DNA from: Burkholderiaceae bacterium
Lineage (GTDB): Bacteria; Pseudomonadota; Gammaproteobacteria; Burkholderiales; WYBJ01
Length of the DNA stretch: 33,339 nucleotides
Direction: 5' to 3'
Assembly: GCA_011525945.1 (NCBI GenBank)
Contig: WYBJ01000204.1
Coordinates: 1 to 33,339, forward strand
In this document: positions 24,138 to 32,067 of the stretch, piece after piece
Numbering within the stretch: the first letter of the stretch is position 1
Layout: each line of letters begins with the position of its first letter
Translations under genes and position numbers: made by a program
The notes under the pieces: generated by a model
Database searches by the model: none
The model's input: only the letters and a program-made list of their open reading frames with translations
What the model was told of the DNA's origin: nothing

Positions 24138-25856
24138 TCACCGATCATCGCTCGGCTTCTCGCCCACCATGCGCATGTCGCGCGGCTCCCGCAGCTTGTA
24201 TTGGGCCGCTTCCTGTCGGATGTTGACCAGGCCGGCCTCGGTCATGATCGCGCCAAGGCTCTGCGGGGTGTAGTTCCAGCGGTGGCACATGAGAGGATCC
24301 TTCCAGGCCGGATCCCCATAGAACACCCACATGGTGCGCTGCCCCTCCGGGCCCGGTCCCGAGCCGGCCGCGGGGTTGCGCAAGAACTCTTCGCAAGCTG
24401 TCAGTAGATTCGGGCATTCGAGTATCATGCGCCCGCCAGGTTTGAGCACCCGCACCCACTCCTTCAGGATATCGACCACTTCCCAGCGCCAGAAATGCTC
24501 GACCACGTGCACCGCAAGGATCTCTTGCGCCGTATTGGTACGGAACGGCTCGAGTCGGTGCAAGTCGCACAGTACGTCGGGAGGTTTACCTGCTCGGCTC
24601 GGCGCAACGTCGACGTTCACATATCCGGGAAGGATCTTGTCGCCACAGCCGAGATTGAGTCGAGCGCCGGGTTCTTCCGGCGCAGGCACACTCGGGGCTT
24701 GCGCTGCTGCGCTCGCTCGCGGTGCGAGCAGGCGCTGCCATTCGTTGACGATACGCTCGGGGGCGAAGCGGCTCGAAACATGGATCTGACCGGCACGAAT
24801 TCGCTCCAGCGCCGCCTGCGGATTGGAGAGCGCCCAATCGACGCCCTGCGCGAGGTCTTCCCCGATCCAGGCGTAGCTCGCGAGCTCGAGGTACGAAGGA
24901 ATGGGGGAGGCGATCGCCAGGCGTCCGCCTCGAATCGTTTCGACCAGGCGGTTGTGAGATTTGACCCGGCCCCAGGGGTCGCGGTGATCTTGCGGAAGAA
25001 TGACCAGATCGCATTCGTCGATGGCCTGCCAGGTAGCCGCCAAGGACCACGGTACGAACGTCGTCACGACGCGGTGCTGCGCGGCGAGGCGCGCGCCTAT
25101 CGTCGCGGCCATGCCGCGGCGGGTTTCATGCGTCACGAATGCGAGCTGCGCACGGCGCTCGCCCAGCCCCGCGAGCGCGCGACTCAATCCCTCGACGGTC
25201 GTCTCCAGGTTCGGATCGCCGATCGATCCGAACCAGCACAGATGCACCGGGTCGCGCATGGTCAGTCGCGGTGGCCGCGGCTGCGGGCTCTCGAACGGGT
25301 CCTCCACGACATGAATACCATGTCGCGCATGAGGTAAGAGCTCCCGTCGCAGCGCCTCGCACGAAACGATGAGCGTGCAATGCTGCGCCAGGGTCCGTTG
25401 ATAACGCGCGAGCAACTCGGTGCGATATTGCTCGTTGTAGCCGGCATAGTTATCGCTGAAGTCGGCGATCAGGCGGGTACCCGCCTTCACCTCGGGCAGC
25501 CACTCGAGCAGGATTTCGAAAGACTCGGGCTGCTTGATGAGATCGCCGGTCGAGAACTTCGCGATGACGAGCGTGTCGGCACGAGCAAGCGCATCGAGTG
25601 TCGACTCTTGCGCCAGCAGTGCGGGCGGTAGGAAGTAGACGGGCCGTGCTGCGGCTAGAGCCCGGGCGATCGGAATCGTGCGTAGTCGCAAGCTCGCAAG
25701 CTCGGAGAACATCTCGGCACCGGGCAGCACGCGTGCCGGCTCATCGGTGTTGACGATGAACACCACCGCGCCGGCCTCTATCCGCACCGCTGCCGCTGCC
25801 GCGGTGGGCCTGTGCGGGTTCTTGCTGAGCACTTGCGTTAGAAGTCTACGCAGCAT
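24138..25856 (-). CDS. glycosyltransferase-methyltransferase fusion protein
   Basis: This 572-residue protein has two parts. Residues about 25-375 look like a GT-B glycosyltransferase: an N-terminal Rossmann-like half, then HLCWFGSIGDPNLET and a C-terminal half with DLVILPQD and NRLVETIRGG, which resembles the donor-binding region. An Ala/Pro linker (about 376-397) leads to a class I SAM methyltransferase (about 398-572) with LNLGCGDKILPGYVNVDV and VLKPGGRMILECPN. Such fusions would add and cap a sugar in one protein; the substrates are unknown. ATG 25856 is preferred because GGTGAG precedes it; a GTG at 25865 would add three residues. The N-terminus MLRRLLTQVLSKN resembles those of the TPR-glycosyltransferases. 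It is the first gene of a likely minus-strand glycan unit ending with copy 4. Confidence 0.85.
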   Translation of the reverse strand: MLRRLLTQVLSKNPHRPTAAAAAVRIEAGAVVFIVNTDEPARVLPGAEMFSELASLRLRTIPIARALAAARPVYFLPPALLAQESTLDALARADTLVIAKFSTGDLIKQPESFEILLEWLPEVKAGTRLIADFSDNYAGYNEQYRTELLARYQRTLAQHCTLIVSCEALRRELLPHARHGIHVVEDPFESPQPRPPRLTMRDPVHLCWFGSIGDPNLETTVEGLSRALAGLGERRAQLAFVTHETRRGMAATIGARLAAQHRVVTTFVPWSLAATWQAIDECDLVILPQDHRDPWGRVKSHNRLVETIRGGRLAIASPIPSYLELASYAWIGEDLAQGVDWALSNPQAALERIRAGQIHVSSRFAPERIVNEWQRLLAPRASAAAQAPSVPAPEEPGARLNLGCGDKILPGYVNVDVAPSRAGKPPDVLCDLHRLEPFRTNTAQEILAVHVVEHFWRWEVVDILKEWVRVLKPGGRMILECPNLLTACEEFLRNPAAGSGPGPEGQRTMWVFYGDPAWKDPLMCHRWNYTPQSLGAIMTEAGLVNIRQEAAQYKLREPRDMRMVGEKPSDDR

Positions 25857-25990
25857 TTGACTCACCCGAGGTCGATTGCTCGGCTACGGTTCGACGCGCA
25901 GACCTATGCGGCCGGGATGTCAGCACCGGCTTCCGGTTACGCAGGTAAGCGGCGATTGCGATCGGATACGCGCTGGAATGCCCGGTCGCA

Positions 25991-26308
25991 TCAGCTCGCC
26001 GCGACCGCGGTCTCGATGCTGCTCTTGTCGCCCTTGTTGTCGACCCAGCTCACCGCGACCTTGTCGCCCGGCCTGGCACCCTTCACCTTGAAACCGAGAA
26101 AGGGGTTGCGCGAAATGGCTTGGCTCCACTGCGCACTCATCACGGCCTTGCCATTGAGCGTTGCCGTCACCTGCGTGATGAAATGCGCCGGCACCAGCTC
26201 ACCCCTTTCGTTCCTGCGCTGGCCCGTTTCCATCGGGTGGCTGATCAGTACCTTCACGTCCGCGCTCTCGCCTTGCATAGTGGCGCGGATCTTCATCGGC
26301 TGTGCCAT
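25991..26308 (-). CDS. soxZ: thiosulfate oxidation carrier subunit SoxZ
   Basis: This 105-residue protein matches SoxZ in size and sequence: KIRATMQGESADVKVLISHPMETG, then HFITQVTATLNG and a C-terminal immunoglobulin-like half. SoxZ pairs with SoxY in the periplasm to form the carrier on which sulfur compounds are oxidised. It has no signal peptide; SoxZ is normally exported bound to SoxY. GAGGG precedes the ATG. It starts 19 bases after soxY, as in other sox operons. The 134 bases between it and the next gene hold nothing I recognise. Confidence 0.95.
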   Translation of the reverse strand: MAQPMKIRATMQGESADVKVLISHPMETGQRRNERGELVPAHFITQVTATLNGKAVMSAQWSQAISRNPFLGFKVKGARPGDKVAVSWVDNKGDKSSIETAVAAS

Positions 26309-26327
26309 GGTTTGCCCTCGGCGTTTG

Positions 26328-26786
26328 TCAGCCGCAGCCGCCGATGGTGATCTTCACCTCACGCGACGCGGTGTAGAACTTGTCGTCAGCCCTGGCTAGC
26401 ACGCGTACATTCGAGGTAGCGCTCATCTTCATGCGCGTGCTGGCATAGGCTTCGGCGCCGTTGGCGAATTCGAAGATGGCGACCAACGGGAACGGATTCT
26501 TATCGGCGATGATCGCTATCGAACGCGTGTTCGGAATCTTGCTGGTGACCTCGATCGGGACCACGGCACCATTCTCGGCAATATCGGGTGCTTTGACGAT
26601 GACGTCCTTGCTCGGCACAGCACCGGCGGCGCCGAGGCTTTCGAGCGCCTGTTCCACGGCTTTCGCCTGGAATCCGACCTTGTTCCACTCGGCCGCGCCT
26701 GCTTGCCGGGCGGCATGCGGCCCGAGCGCTGCGAGGGCGCTGGCGCCCACTGCGACTTGGAGAAACTGTCTGCGCTTGACCTTCAT
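26328..26786 (-). CDS. soxY: thiosulfate oxidation carrier protein SoxY
   Basis: This 152-residue protein carries a twin-arginine signal (MKVKRRQFLQVAVGASALAA), probably cleaved near residue 32. At its end is the GGCG motif with C151, the cysteine that binds the sulfur substrate on a flexible arm. With SoxZ it forms the SoxYZ carrier. Start ATG 26786 is set by the signal peptide and by GAGG upstream; a longer open frame to 27047 has no support. No soxA, soxX, soxB, soxC or soxD is in the window, so either the rest of the pathway is elsewhere or the carrier has another role. Confidence 0.95.
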   Translation of the reverse strand: MKVKRRQFLQVAVGASALAALGPHAARQAGAAEWNKVGFQAKAVEQALESLGAAGAVPSKDVIVKAPDIAENGAVVPIEVTSKIPNTRSIAIIADKNPFPLVAIFEFANGAEAYASTRMKMSATSNVRVLARADDKFYTASREVKITIGGCG

Positions 26787-26947
26787 GACGTGCCTCGGAG
26801 AATGGGCTTGGTTCGTGCGCAACAAGCGCTGTATAGCACCAAACACCGAGCCTGCCAAATTCCTGGCGGCGTGCATCGGCAGGGGGCGGGCATGCCGGTG
26901 ATGCCGGTACAACGAAGGCCGCAAGGCGGCGGCGAAAGTCGCGCTTC

Positions 26948-27439
26948 TCAAGCGCCCTGCGGCGCGATCCAGACGCCGGATTTGCCGCCGCGTTTCTCCA
27001 TGAGCGCGACGGCTTCGATGTGCATGCCGCGATCGACGGCCTTGCACATGTCGTAGATGGTGAGCAGCGCCACGCAGCTTGCCGTCAGCGCCTCCATCTC
27101 GACCCCGGTGCGGCCGACCGTTTCGACCGTGGCGACACAGTCGACGGCGCAGCCCTGCGGGTCGGATTCAAACGCGATATCGACTCTGGTGAGCGCCAGC
27201 GGATGGCACAGAGGGATCAGCTCCGAGGTCCGCTTGGCCGCCTGGATACCGGCGATACGGGCAATGCCGAGGACATCGCCCTTGGCCGCCGTGCCTTCGA
27301 GGATCGCCGCGAGCGTGCGGCGCTGCATGCGGATGCGTCCGCGCGCCCGGGCGACACGGTGAGTCGGTTCCTTGCCCCCCACGTCGACCATGCGCGCTGC
27401 GCCGGCTGCGTCGAAATGGCTGAATTCGGGCTCGCTCAT
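26948..27439 (-). CDS. moaC: cyclic pyranopterin monophosphate synthase MoaC
   Basis: This 163-residue protein is MoaC, which acts with MoaA in the first step of molybdenum cofactor synthesis. Family motifs are complete: [15 protein letters not shown]53 in [21 protein letters not shown] with H79, [16 protein letters not shown], and [11 protein letters not shown] with D130 and K133. The ATG at 27439 gives the normal length. An upstream extension of the frame to 27541 covers the start of the divergent protease gene and is rejected. About 160 bases separate it from soxY. Confidence 0.96.
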   Translation of the reverse strand: MSEPEFSHFDAAGAARMVDVGGKEPTHRVARARGRIRMQRRTLAAILEGTAAKGDVLGIARIAGIQAAKRTSELIPLCHPLALTRVDIAFESDPQGCAVDCVATVETVGRTGVEMEALTASCVALLTIYDMCKAVDRGMHIEAVALMEKRGGKSGVWIAPQGA

Positions 27440-27506
27440 GCGATATGCTGTAACGAACTGTTTCGATGCCAGGAACTCGTGGGCCGAACAATTTATCATA
27501 GTAGAT

Positions 27507-28952
27507 GTGCGCCTGCCGCTGCTATTTTTGCTCTTCCTCATCGTTCTGCCTGCGCGTTGCCCCGCGCAGGCACTGCCCGACCTCGGCGATGCCTCTCAGG
27601 CGGTGTTCACCCCGACGGCCGAGCGGCGCATGGGCGAGAGCATCATGGAGCGCGTGCGCATGGACCGCGCCTACCGCGACGATCCGGTCGTCACCGATTA
27701 CCTGAACGAGCTCGGCAATCGGCTGGTTGCGGCGAGCCCGGATTCGCGTCAGAGCTTCGAGTTTTTCCTGCTGGACGATCTCACCGTCAATGCATTCGCT
27801 TTGCCCGGCGGCTTTATCGGCGTGCACGCCGGCTTGATCCTTACCGCACAGACCGAGTCCGAGCTTGCCGGGGTGCTCGCGCACGAGGTGGCGCACGTGA
27901 CCCAGCGTCACATCGCCCGCATGATCGCTGGCCAGGAACGCAACCAGTTGGTGGCATTGGCGGCGTTGGCCGTGGGGATGCTGGCGGCTCGCTCCAATTC
28001 CCAGATTGGTGAGGCGGTCATTGCGGGGACGCAGGCGGCTGCGATCCAGAACGAGCTCAACTTCTCGCGCGACAACGAGCGCGAGGCCGACCGGGTCGGT
28101 GTGCAGATCCTGCAACAGGCGGGTTTCGACGTGAGCGCGATGCCGCTTTTCATGGAGCGGCTCCAGCGCGCCAACCGCGTGTACGAATTCAACGCCGCAC
28201 CCGCGTACTTGCGCACCCACCCGGTGACGACCGAGCGCATCGCCGACCTGGAGAACCGCATCGCGTCGATCGGTTACAAGCAGGTTCCGGACAACGTGGA
28301 CTTCCAGATCGTGCGCGCCCGGGTGCGCGCGAACACGACCGATCCGCACCAGGCGGTCATTTTCTTTACACAGGCGCTGAAGGACCGCCGCTTCATCAAC
28401 GAGGCCGCAACGCGCTACGGGCTTGCGCTCGCGTTGCTGCGCGCCAAGGATTATGACGGCGCGAAACGCGAGCTTGCCGAGCTCGAAGCGCTCCTGCCGC
28501 GGCAGCCCGCGGTTGCTGCGCTGCGCGGCCAACTGCTGGTCGCCTCGGGCGATTACGATGCGGCGGTCCGGTTCTACGCCAAGGCGGTCCAAGCACACCC
28601 CAACTACCGTGCGCTCGTCTACGATCGGGCCGATGCGCTGATTCTGAGCGGGGATGCGGATGCCGCTTTGAGGGCGGTGGAGGAGCGCCTGCGCTCGTAT
28701 CCGGACGATACGCGCTTGTATATCTTGCAGTCGCGCGCCTACGCCGCGCAGGGTAAGCGGCTGCTCCAGCACAAGGCGCAGGCCGAAGCCTATGCCCGGC
28801 AGGGAATGATCGGCGCGGCGGTGGAACAACTTCAGATCGCTTCGCGCTCGGGTGATGGCGACTTCTACCAGCTTTCCACCGTTGAGGCGCGCCTGCGGGA
28901 GCTGCGCACGCAGCTCAAGGCCCGGGAAAAGGAACGCCGCCAGGAGAAATAG
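27507..28952 (+). CDS. BepA-type periplasmic M48 metalloprotease with TPR
   Basis: This 481-residue protein resembles BepA (YfgC), a periplasmic zinc protease and chaperone that checks assembly of outer membrane proteins such as LptD. A signal peptide (1-22, [22 protein letters not shown]) leads to an M48 domain with HEVAH (126-130), the third ligand E191 in EREAD, and the THPVTTERI segment (H238) that in BepA plugs the active site. TPR repeats fill about 275-460. The length matches BepA. The GTG at 27507 is chosen because it starts directly before the signal peptide; in-frame ATGs at 27372 and near 27438 would add a polar stretch before it. A 67-base gap separates it from divergent moaC. No clear ribosome-binding site is seen. 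Confidence 0.9.
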   Translation: MRLPLLFLLFLIVLPARCPAQALPDLGDASQAVFTPTAERRMGESIMERVRMDRAYRDDPVVTDYLNELGNRLVAASPDSRQSFEFFLLDDLTVNAFALPGGFIGVHAGLILTAQTESELAGVLAHEVAHVTQRHIARMIAGQERNQLVALAALAVGMLAARSNSQIGEAVIAGTQAAAIQNELNFSRDNEREADRVGVQILQQAGFDVSAMPLFMERLQRANRVYEFNAAPAYLRTHPVTTERIADLENRIASIGYKQVPDNVDFQIVRARVRANTTDPHQAVIFFTQALKDRRFINEAATRYGLALALLRAKDYDGAKRELAELEALLPRQPAVAALRGQLLVASGDYDAAVRFYAKAVQAHPNYRALVYDRADALILSGDADAALRAVEERLRSYPDDTRLYILQSRAYAAQGKRLLQHKAQAEAYARQGMIGAAVEQLQIASRSGDGDFYQLSTVEARLRELRTQLKAREKERRQEK

Positions 28953-29040
28953 CCGCCTTTCGCCGCGCCATTTCCGGCGCTGGCGCGCTGGCGCGTGTGT
29001 GGTATCGTAGCCGCACCCCGCATTTTTCCTCTGTCATACA

Positions 29041-30342
29041 TTGACTCCGAGCAAGATCGGCAAGTACGAAATTGTGCGCGAGCTGGGGCGCGGCGCGACC
29101 AGTGCGGTGTTCGAGGCGGTCGATCCATTTACGAGCCGGCGCGTGGCGATCAAATGGGTGCTGCCCGAGGCGCTGCGTGATCGGGACCACGGCAAGCGCT
29201 ATCGCAAGCTCTTCATCACCGAAGCTTCGCTCGCGGGCAAGCTCGCTCATCCGCACATCGCCACGATCTACGACGCGGTGGCCGAGGACGACGGCAGCTA
29301 CATCGTGATGGAATACGTCGACGGTGGCACGCTCGAACGCTTCGCCCGCGTCGACAGCCTGTTGTCGATACCGCAAGTGCTCGAGATCGTCTTCAAGTGC
29401 TGCAAGGCGCTCGACTACGCCGCCAAGCAAGGCGTGATCCATCGTGACATCAAACCGGCCAACATCCTGCTCACGAAAGACAACCAGATCAAGATTACCG
29501 ATTTCGGAGCGGCGCTCACCAACACCGCCCAGACGACTCAGGTGAGCGGCATCGGTTCGCCGGCCTACATGTCGCCGCAGCAGGTGAAGGAGCTTAACCT
29601 CACGCATCAGACCGACATCTATTCGCTCGGCGTGGTTCTGTACCAGCTGCTAACAGGACGGCTCCCGTTCCAGGCGAGCAACAACTACAGTCTCATCTAC
29701 CACGTCATCAATTCCGAGCCGTCGCCGCCGTCACGCCACCGCCCCGAGGTGACGCCCAATCTGGACGCGATCGTTGCGCGCGCCATGCACAAGTCGACCG
29801 ATGCACGCTACCTCACTTGGGAGGAGTTCGCGTTCGACCTGGCGAACGCGTTCGGATCTCTCTCCAGCCGGGTCGAGGCGATTCCCGACAGCGAGAAGTT
29901 CAACACCTTGCGCCAACTCGACTTCTTCCGCCGATTCAGCGACGTGGAGCTGTGGGAGGTGCTGCGCATCACCAACTGGCATCGTCATCCCAAGGACACG
30001 ATCCTGATCAAGGAGGGCGAGGTCGGGACGTCTTTCTTCGTCCTGGCGGCAGGTGAGGTCAAGGTCACCAAGCAGGAACGGCTGCTGAACGTACTGCGCA
30101 CCGGCGCCTGCTTTGGCGAGATGGCGCAACTCGCCCGGCACGAATTCGTGCGCACCGCGAGTGTCGCCGCACTGTCGCAGATCACCGTGATCGAGATCCG
30201 GTCCGATCGCCTGCAGCAAGCCTCCGAGAGCTGCAGGCACCAGTTCAACGGTGCGTTTCTCGCTATGTTGGTTGACCGGCTGGCGCTGGCCAACACGCGC
30301 TTGAGCCAGTTGCTCGCCGAGCGCAACATAAGCACGGGTTGA
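29041..30342 (+). CDS. serine/threonine kinase fused to cyclic-nucleotide-binding domain
   Basis: This 433-residue soluble protein joins a Hanks-type kinase (about 8-270) to a cyclic-nucleotide-binding (CNB) domain (about 295-415). Kinase residues are present: GRGATS loop, K38, H134-R135-D136, N141 and D154-F155-G156. The APE-type motif reads SPQ (178-180), so the usual Glu is Gln; the salt bridge it normally makes would be lost. The CNB phosphate cassette FGEMAQLARHEFVRTAS keeps G359, E360 and R371, so binding is plausible; RTA after the cassette Arg is more typical of cGMP-selective domains than RAA. TTG 29041 is the only usable start: the frame has a stop at 29008-29010 and no ATG or GTG before the glycine loop. 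No ribosome-binding site is seen. It could read the messenger made by the CHASE2 cyclase. Confidence 0.9.
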   Translation: MTPSKIGKYEIVRELGRGATSAVFEAVDPFTSRRVAIKWVLPEALRDRDHGKRYRKLFITEASLAGKLAHPHIATIYDAVAEDDGSYIVMEYVDGGTLERFARVDSLLSIPQVLEIVFKCCKALDYAAKQGVIHRDIKPANILLTKDNQIKITDFGAALTNTAQTTQVSGIGSPAYMSPQQVKELNLTHQTDIYSLGVVLYQLLTGRLPFQASNNYSLIYHVINSEPSPPSRHRPEVTPNLDAIVARAMHKSTDARYLTWEEFAFDLANAFGSLSSRVEAIPDSEKFNTLRQLDFFRRFSDVELWEVLRITNWHRHPKDTILIKEGEVGTSFFVLAAGEVKVTKQERLLNVLRTGACFGEMAQLARHEFVRTASVAALSQITVIEIRSDRLQQASESCRHQFNGAFLAMLVDRLALANTRLSQLLAERNISTG

Positions 30343-30387
30343 GCACCAATCGGCGTCGACCATTGAGTCGCGCGCCTGCCTTCGGAG

Positions 30388-30414
30388 CGGGATCTTGCGC
30401 ATCCCGTCCTTTTG
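30388..30414 (+). terminator. probable terminator after kinase-CNB gene
   Basis: CGGGAT (30388-30393) pairs with ATCCCG (30401-30406) around a 7-base loop and is followed by TCCTTTT. It lies 46 bases after the kinase stop. The stem is short, so strength is uncertain. Confidence 0.45.
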
Positions 30415-30466
30415 CCGGAGAGAGACGGCGAAACGGCCAGGCGGGAGCGGGTTGGCGGTGCACATT

Positions 30467-30475
30467 TGCTAATAT
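30467..30475 (+). promoter_or_regulatory. extended -10 promoter of tusA
   Basis: TGCTAATAT fits the extended -10 form TGN-TATAAT with two mismatches in the hexamer. TTGGCG at 30452-30457 is upstream but too close for a standard -35. Transcription would start near 30482 and leave about 80 bases before tusA. Confidence 0.45.
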
Positions 30476-30562
30476 AGCCGCGCTGTGGCGTTCGACCTGC
30501 GTTTGGTGGGTGGGGCGTTTTGTGTTGACGATGCTCTGTGGGGCCGCGTGGAGGAGCCGACG

Positions 30563-30793
30563 ATGGAACAGCATGACAAGGAACTCGATGCGCGCGGATT
30601 GAACTGCCCGCTGCCGATCTTGCGCACGAAGAAGTCGCTCGCGGACATGACCTCTGGCCAGATCCTGAAGATCCTCGCTACCGATCCGGGCTCGGTCAAG
30701 GACTTTCAGGCGTTCTCCAAACAGACCGGGAACGAATTGCTCGAGCACGCGCAGAACGACGGCGAGTACGTCTTCCTCATGCGCAAGAAGTAA
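30563..30793 (+). CDS. tusA: TusA-family sulfurtransferase
   Basis: This 76-residue protein has the TusA fold signature: LDARGLNCPLPILRTKK with active C15 in CPLP, then ATDPGSVKDF and a C-terminal GEYVFLMRKK. TusA proteins carry persulfide sulfur to tRNA thiolation, molybdenum cofactor or sulfur-oxidation enzymes. In this window soxYZ and moaC are nearby but not adjacent, so its route is not settled. ATG 30563 has an ideal ribosome-binding site, GGAGGAG at 30550-30556, six bases upstream. An open frame to 30485 is not needed. Its stop is one base from the stop of the convergent MFS gene. Confidence 0.93.
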   Translation: MEQHDKELDARGLNCPLPILRTKKSLADMTSGQILKILATDPGSVKDFQAFSKQTGNELLEHAQNDGEYVFLMRKK

Positions 30794-30794
30794 G

Positions 30795-32042
30795 TCACTC
30801 GCGCACGATCCCCAAACGCACGTAATGCGCGCGGATGTTGCTGCGTAGGACCGGCAGCTTCATCCAGAGCGCGAATCCCGCACCGAGGCAACACGCGCCG
30901 GAGGCAGCGAGCGTGGTGATCGCACCGAGCCGCTCCGCCAGCGCGCCGGCGGCGAGACTGCCCATCGGGATCATGCCCAGAAACGACATCGTATAGAGGC
31001 TCATTACGCGCCCGCGCTTCTCGTCCTCGACGATGGTCTGCAGGATCGTGCTGGTGCCGGTGATGACGACCAGCATACCGGCACCGACGAGGAACAGCAG
31101 CACGTAGGCGAGCCAAAGCAAACGCGTCTGCGAGAAGGCGAGCAGCGCCGCACCAGCGGTCACCGCCGCCACCAGGATGATGCGCGCGAGCCCGCGCACG
31201 TCCTTACGCCCCGCGAGCAGCAGGACCGCGATACCTCCGCCCAATCCAGCCGCGGCCATGAGGTAGCCAAGTGTTTCTGCGCCGCCGTGAAAGATCTCGG
31301 CGGCGAAGATCGGCATCAACGCCTGGTACGGGGCGACGAAAAAGCTCACCGCCGCGAGGGAGGGCAGCAAGATACGCACTGGCACCGTGTCCCAGGCATA
31401 GCGCAGCCCATCGGCGAGATCGGCGAGCACGCGCGCCTGGCGGCGTTTCTGCGGGCGCTCCCCGATCTTCATTGCGGCGACCGCGGCGATGACGCCCAGC
31501 TTGCTCATGGCATTGACGAGAAAACACAGCGCCTCGCTGGAGGCCGCCATCAGCAGCCCCGCGATCGTGGGGCCGATCAGCCTTCCCGCCTGCTGCATGA
31601 AGGCGCTCAAGGCGACGGCGCTCGGCAGGTCTTCGCGCGCGGTGACCATCTCGGCCAGGAACGTCTGGCGCAGTGGCGTGTCGGCCGCCTGGATGACGCC
31701 GAGCAGCGTCGCCAACACGATAACGTGCCAGGCGCTCAATAGATCCGCGTAGGCGGCACCAGCCATGACGGCTGCATGAATCGCCGCAAACACCTGCGTG
31801 ATCAGCAGTAAGCGCCGACGATCGACACGATCGGCGAGCAGCCCCATCAAGGGCGCAAGGAAAAACAACGGTGCCATGCTAGCGAACCCGGTCAACCCGA
31901 GCAGCAGCGCGGAGCCGGACAGGCGATACACGAGCCAGCTCATGGCAACGGCGTGGATCCAGGTGCCGATCACCGACACCGTTTGGCCAGCGAAGAACAG
32001 GCGGAAGTTCGGGTGCTTGAGCGCGCGCAGAGAATGCTTCAT
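30795..32042 (-). CDS. MFS transporter, EntS-like
   Basis: This 415-residue membrane protein has about 12 hydrophobic segments and belongs to the major facilitator superfamily, closest in form to the MFS_3/EntS group of exporters. The start reads MKHSLRALKHPNFRLFFAGQ, typical of that group, and the loop GLLADRVDRRR after segment 2 is the MFS motif A. Substrate is unknown; siderophore or drug export is possible. ATG 32042 gives the normal length; a longer frame to 32312 overlaps valS and is Ser/Ala/Arg-rich. The gene starts 25 bases after the valS stop on the same strand, so the two may be co-transcribed. No terminator fits between it and convergent tusA. Confidence 0.88.
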   Translation of the reverse strand: MKHSLRALKHPNFRLFFAGQTVSVIGTWIHAVAMSWLVYRLSGSALLLGLTGFASMAPLFFLAPLMGLLADRVDRRRLLLITQVFAAIHAAVMAGAAYADLLSAWHVIVLATLLGVIQAADTPLRQTFLAEMVTAREDLPSAVALSAFMQQAGRLIGPTIAGLLMAASSEALCFLVNAMSKLGVIAAVAAMKIGERPQKRRQARVLADLADGLRYAWDTVPVRILLPSLAAVSFFVAPYQALMPIFAAEIFHGGAETLGYLMAAAGLGGGIAVLLLAGRKDVRGLARIILVAAVTAGAALLAFSQTRLLWLAYVLLFLVGAGMLVVITGTSTILQTIVEDEKRGRVMSLYTMSFLGMIPMGSLAAGALAERLGAITTLAASGACCLGAGFALWMKLPVLRSNIRAHYVRLGIVRE

Positions 32043-32067
32043 GCCTGCGCACTCGCTGCGCGTAGCC

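Noticed and set aside
27522-28829. 435-codon minus-strand open frame over the M48 protease gene
   Set aside because: It is a mirror of the protease gene, with His/Arg/Leu-rich composition and no motifs.
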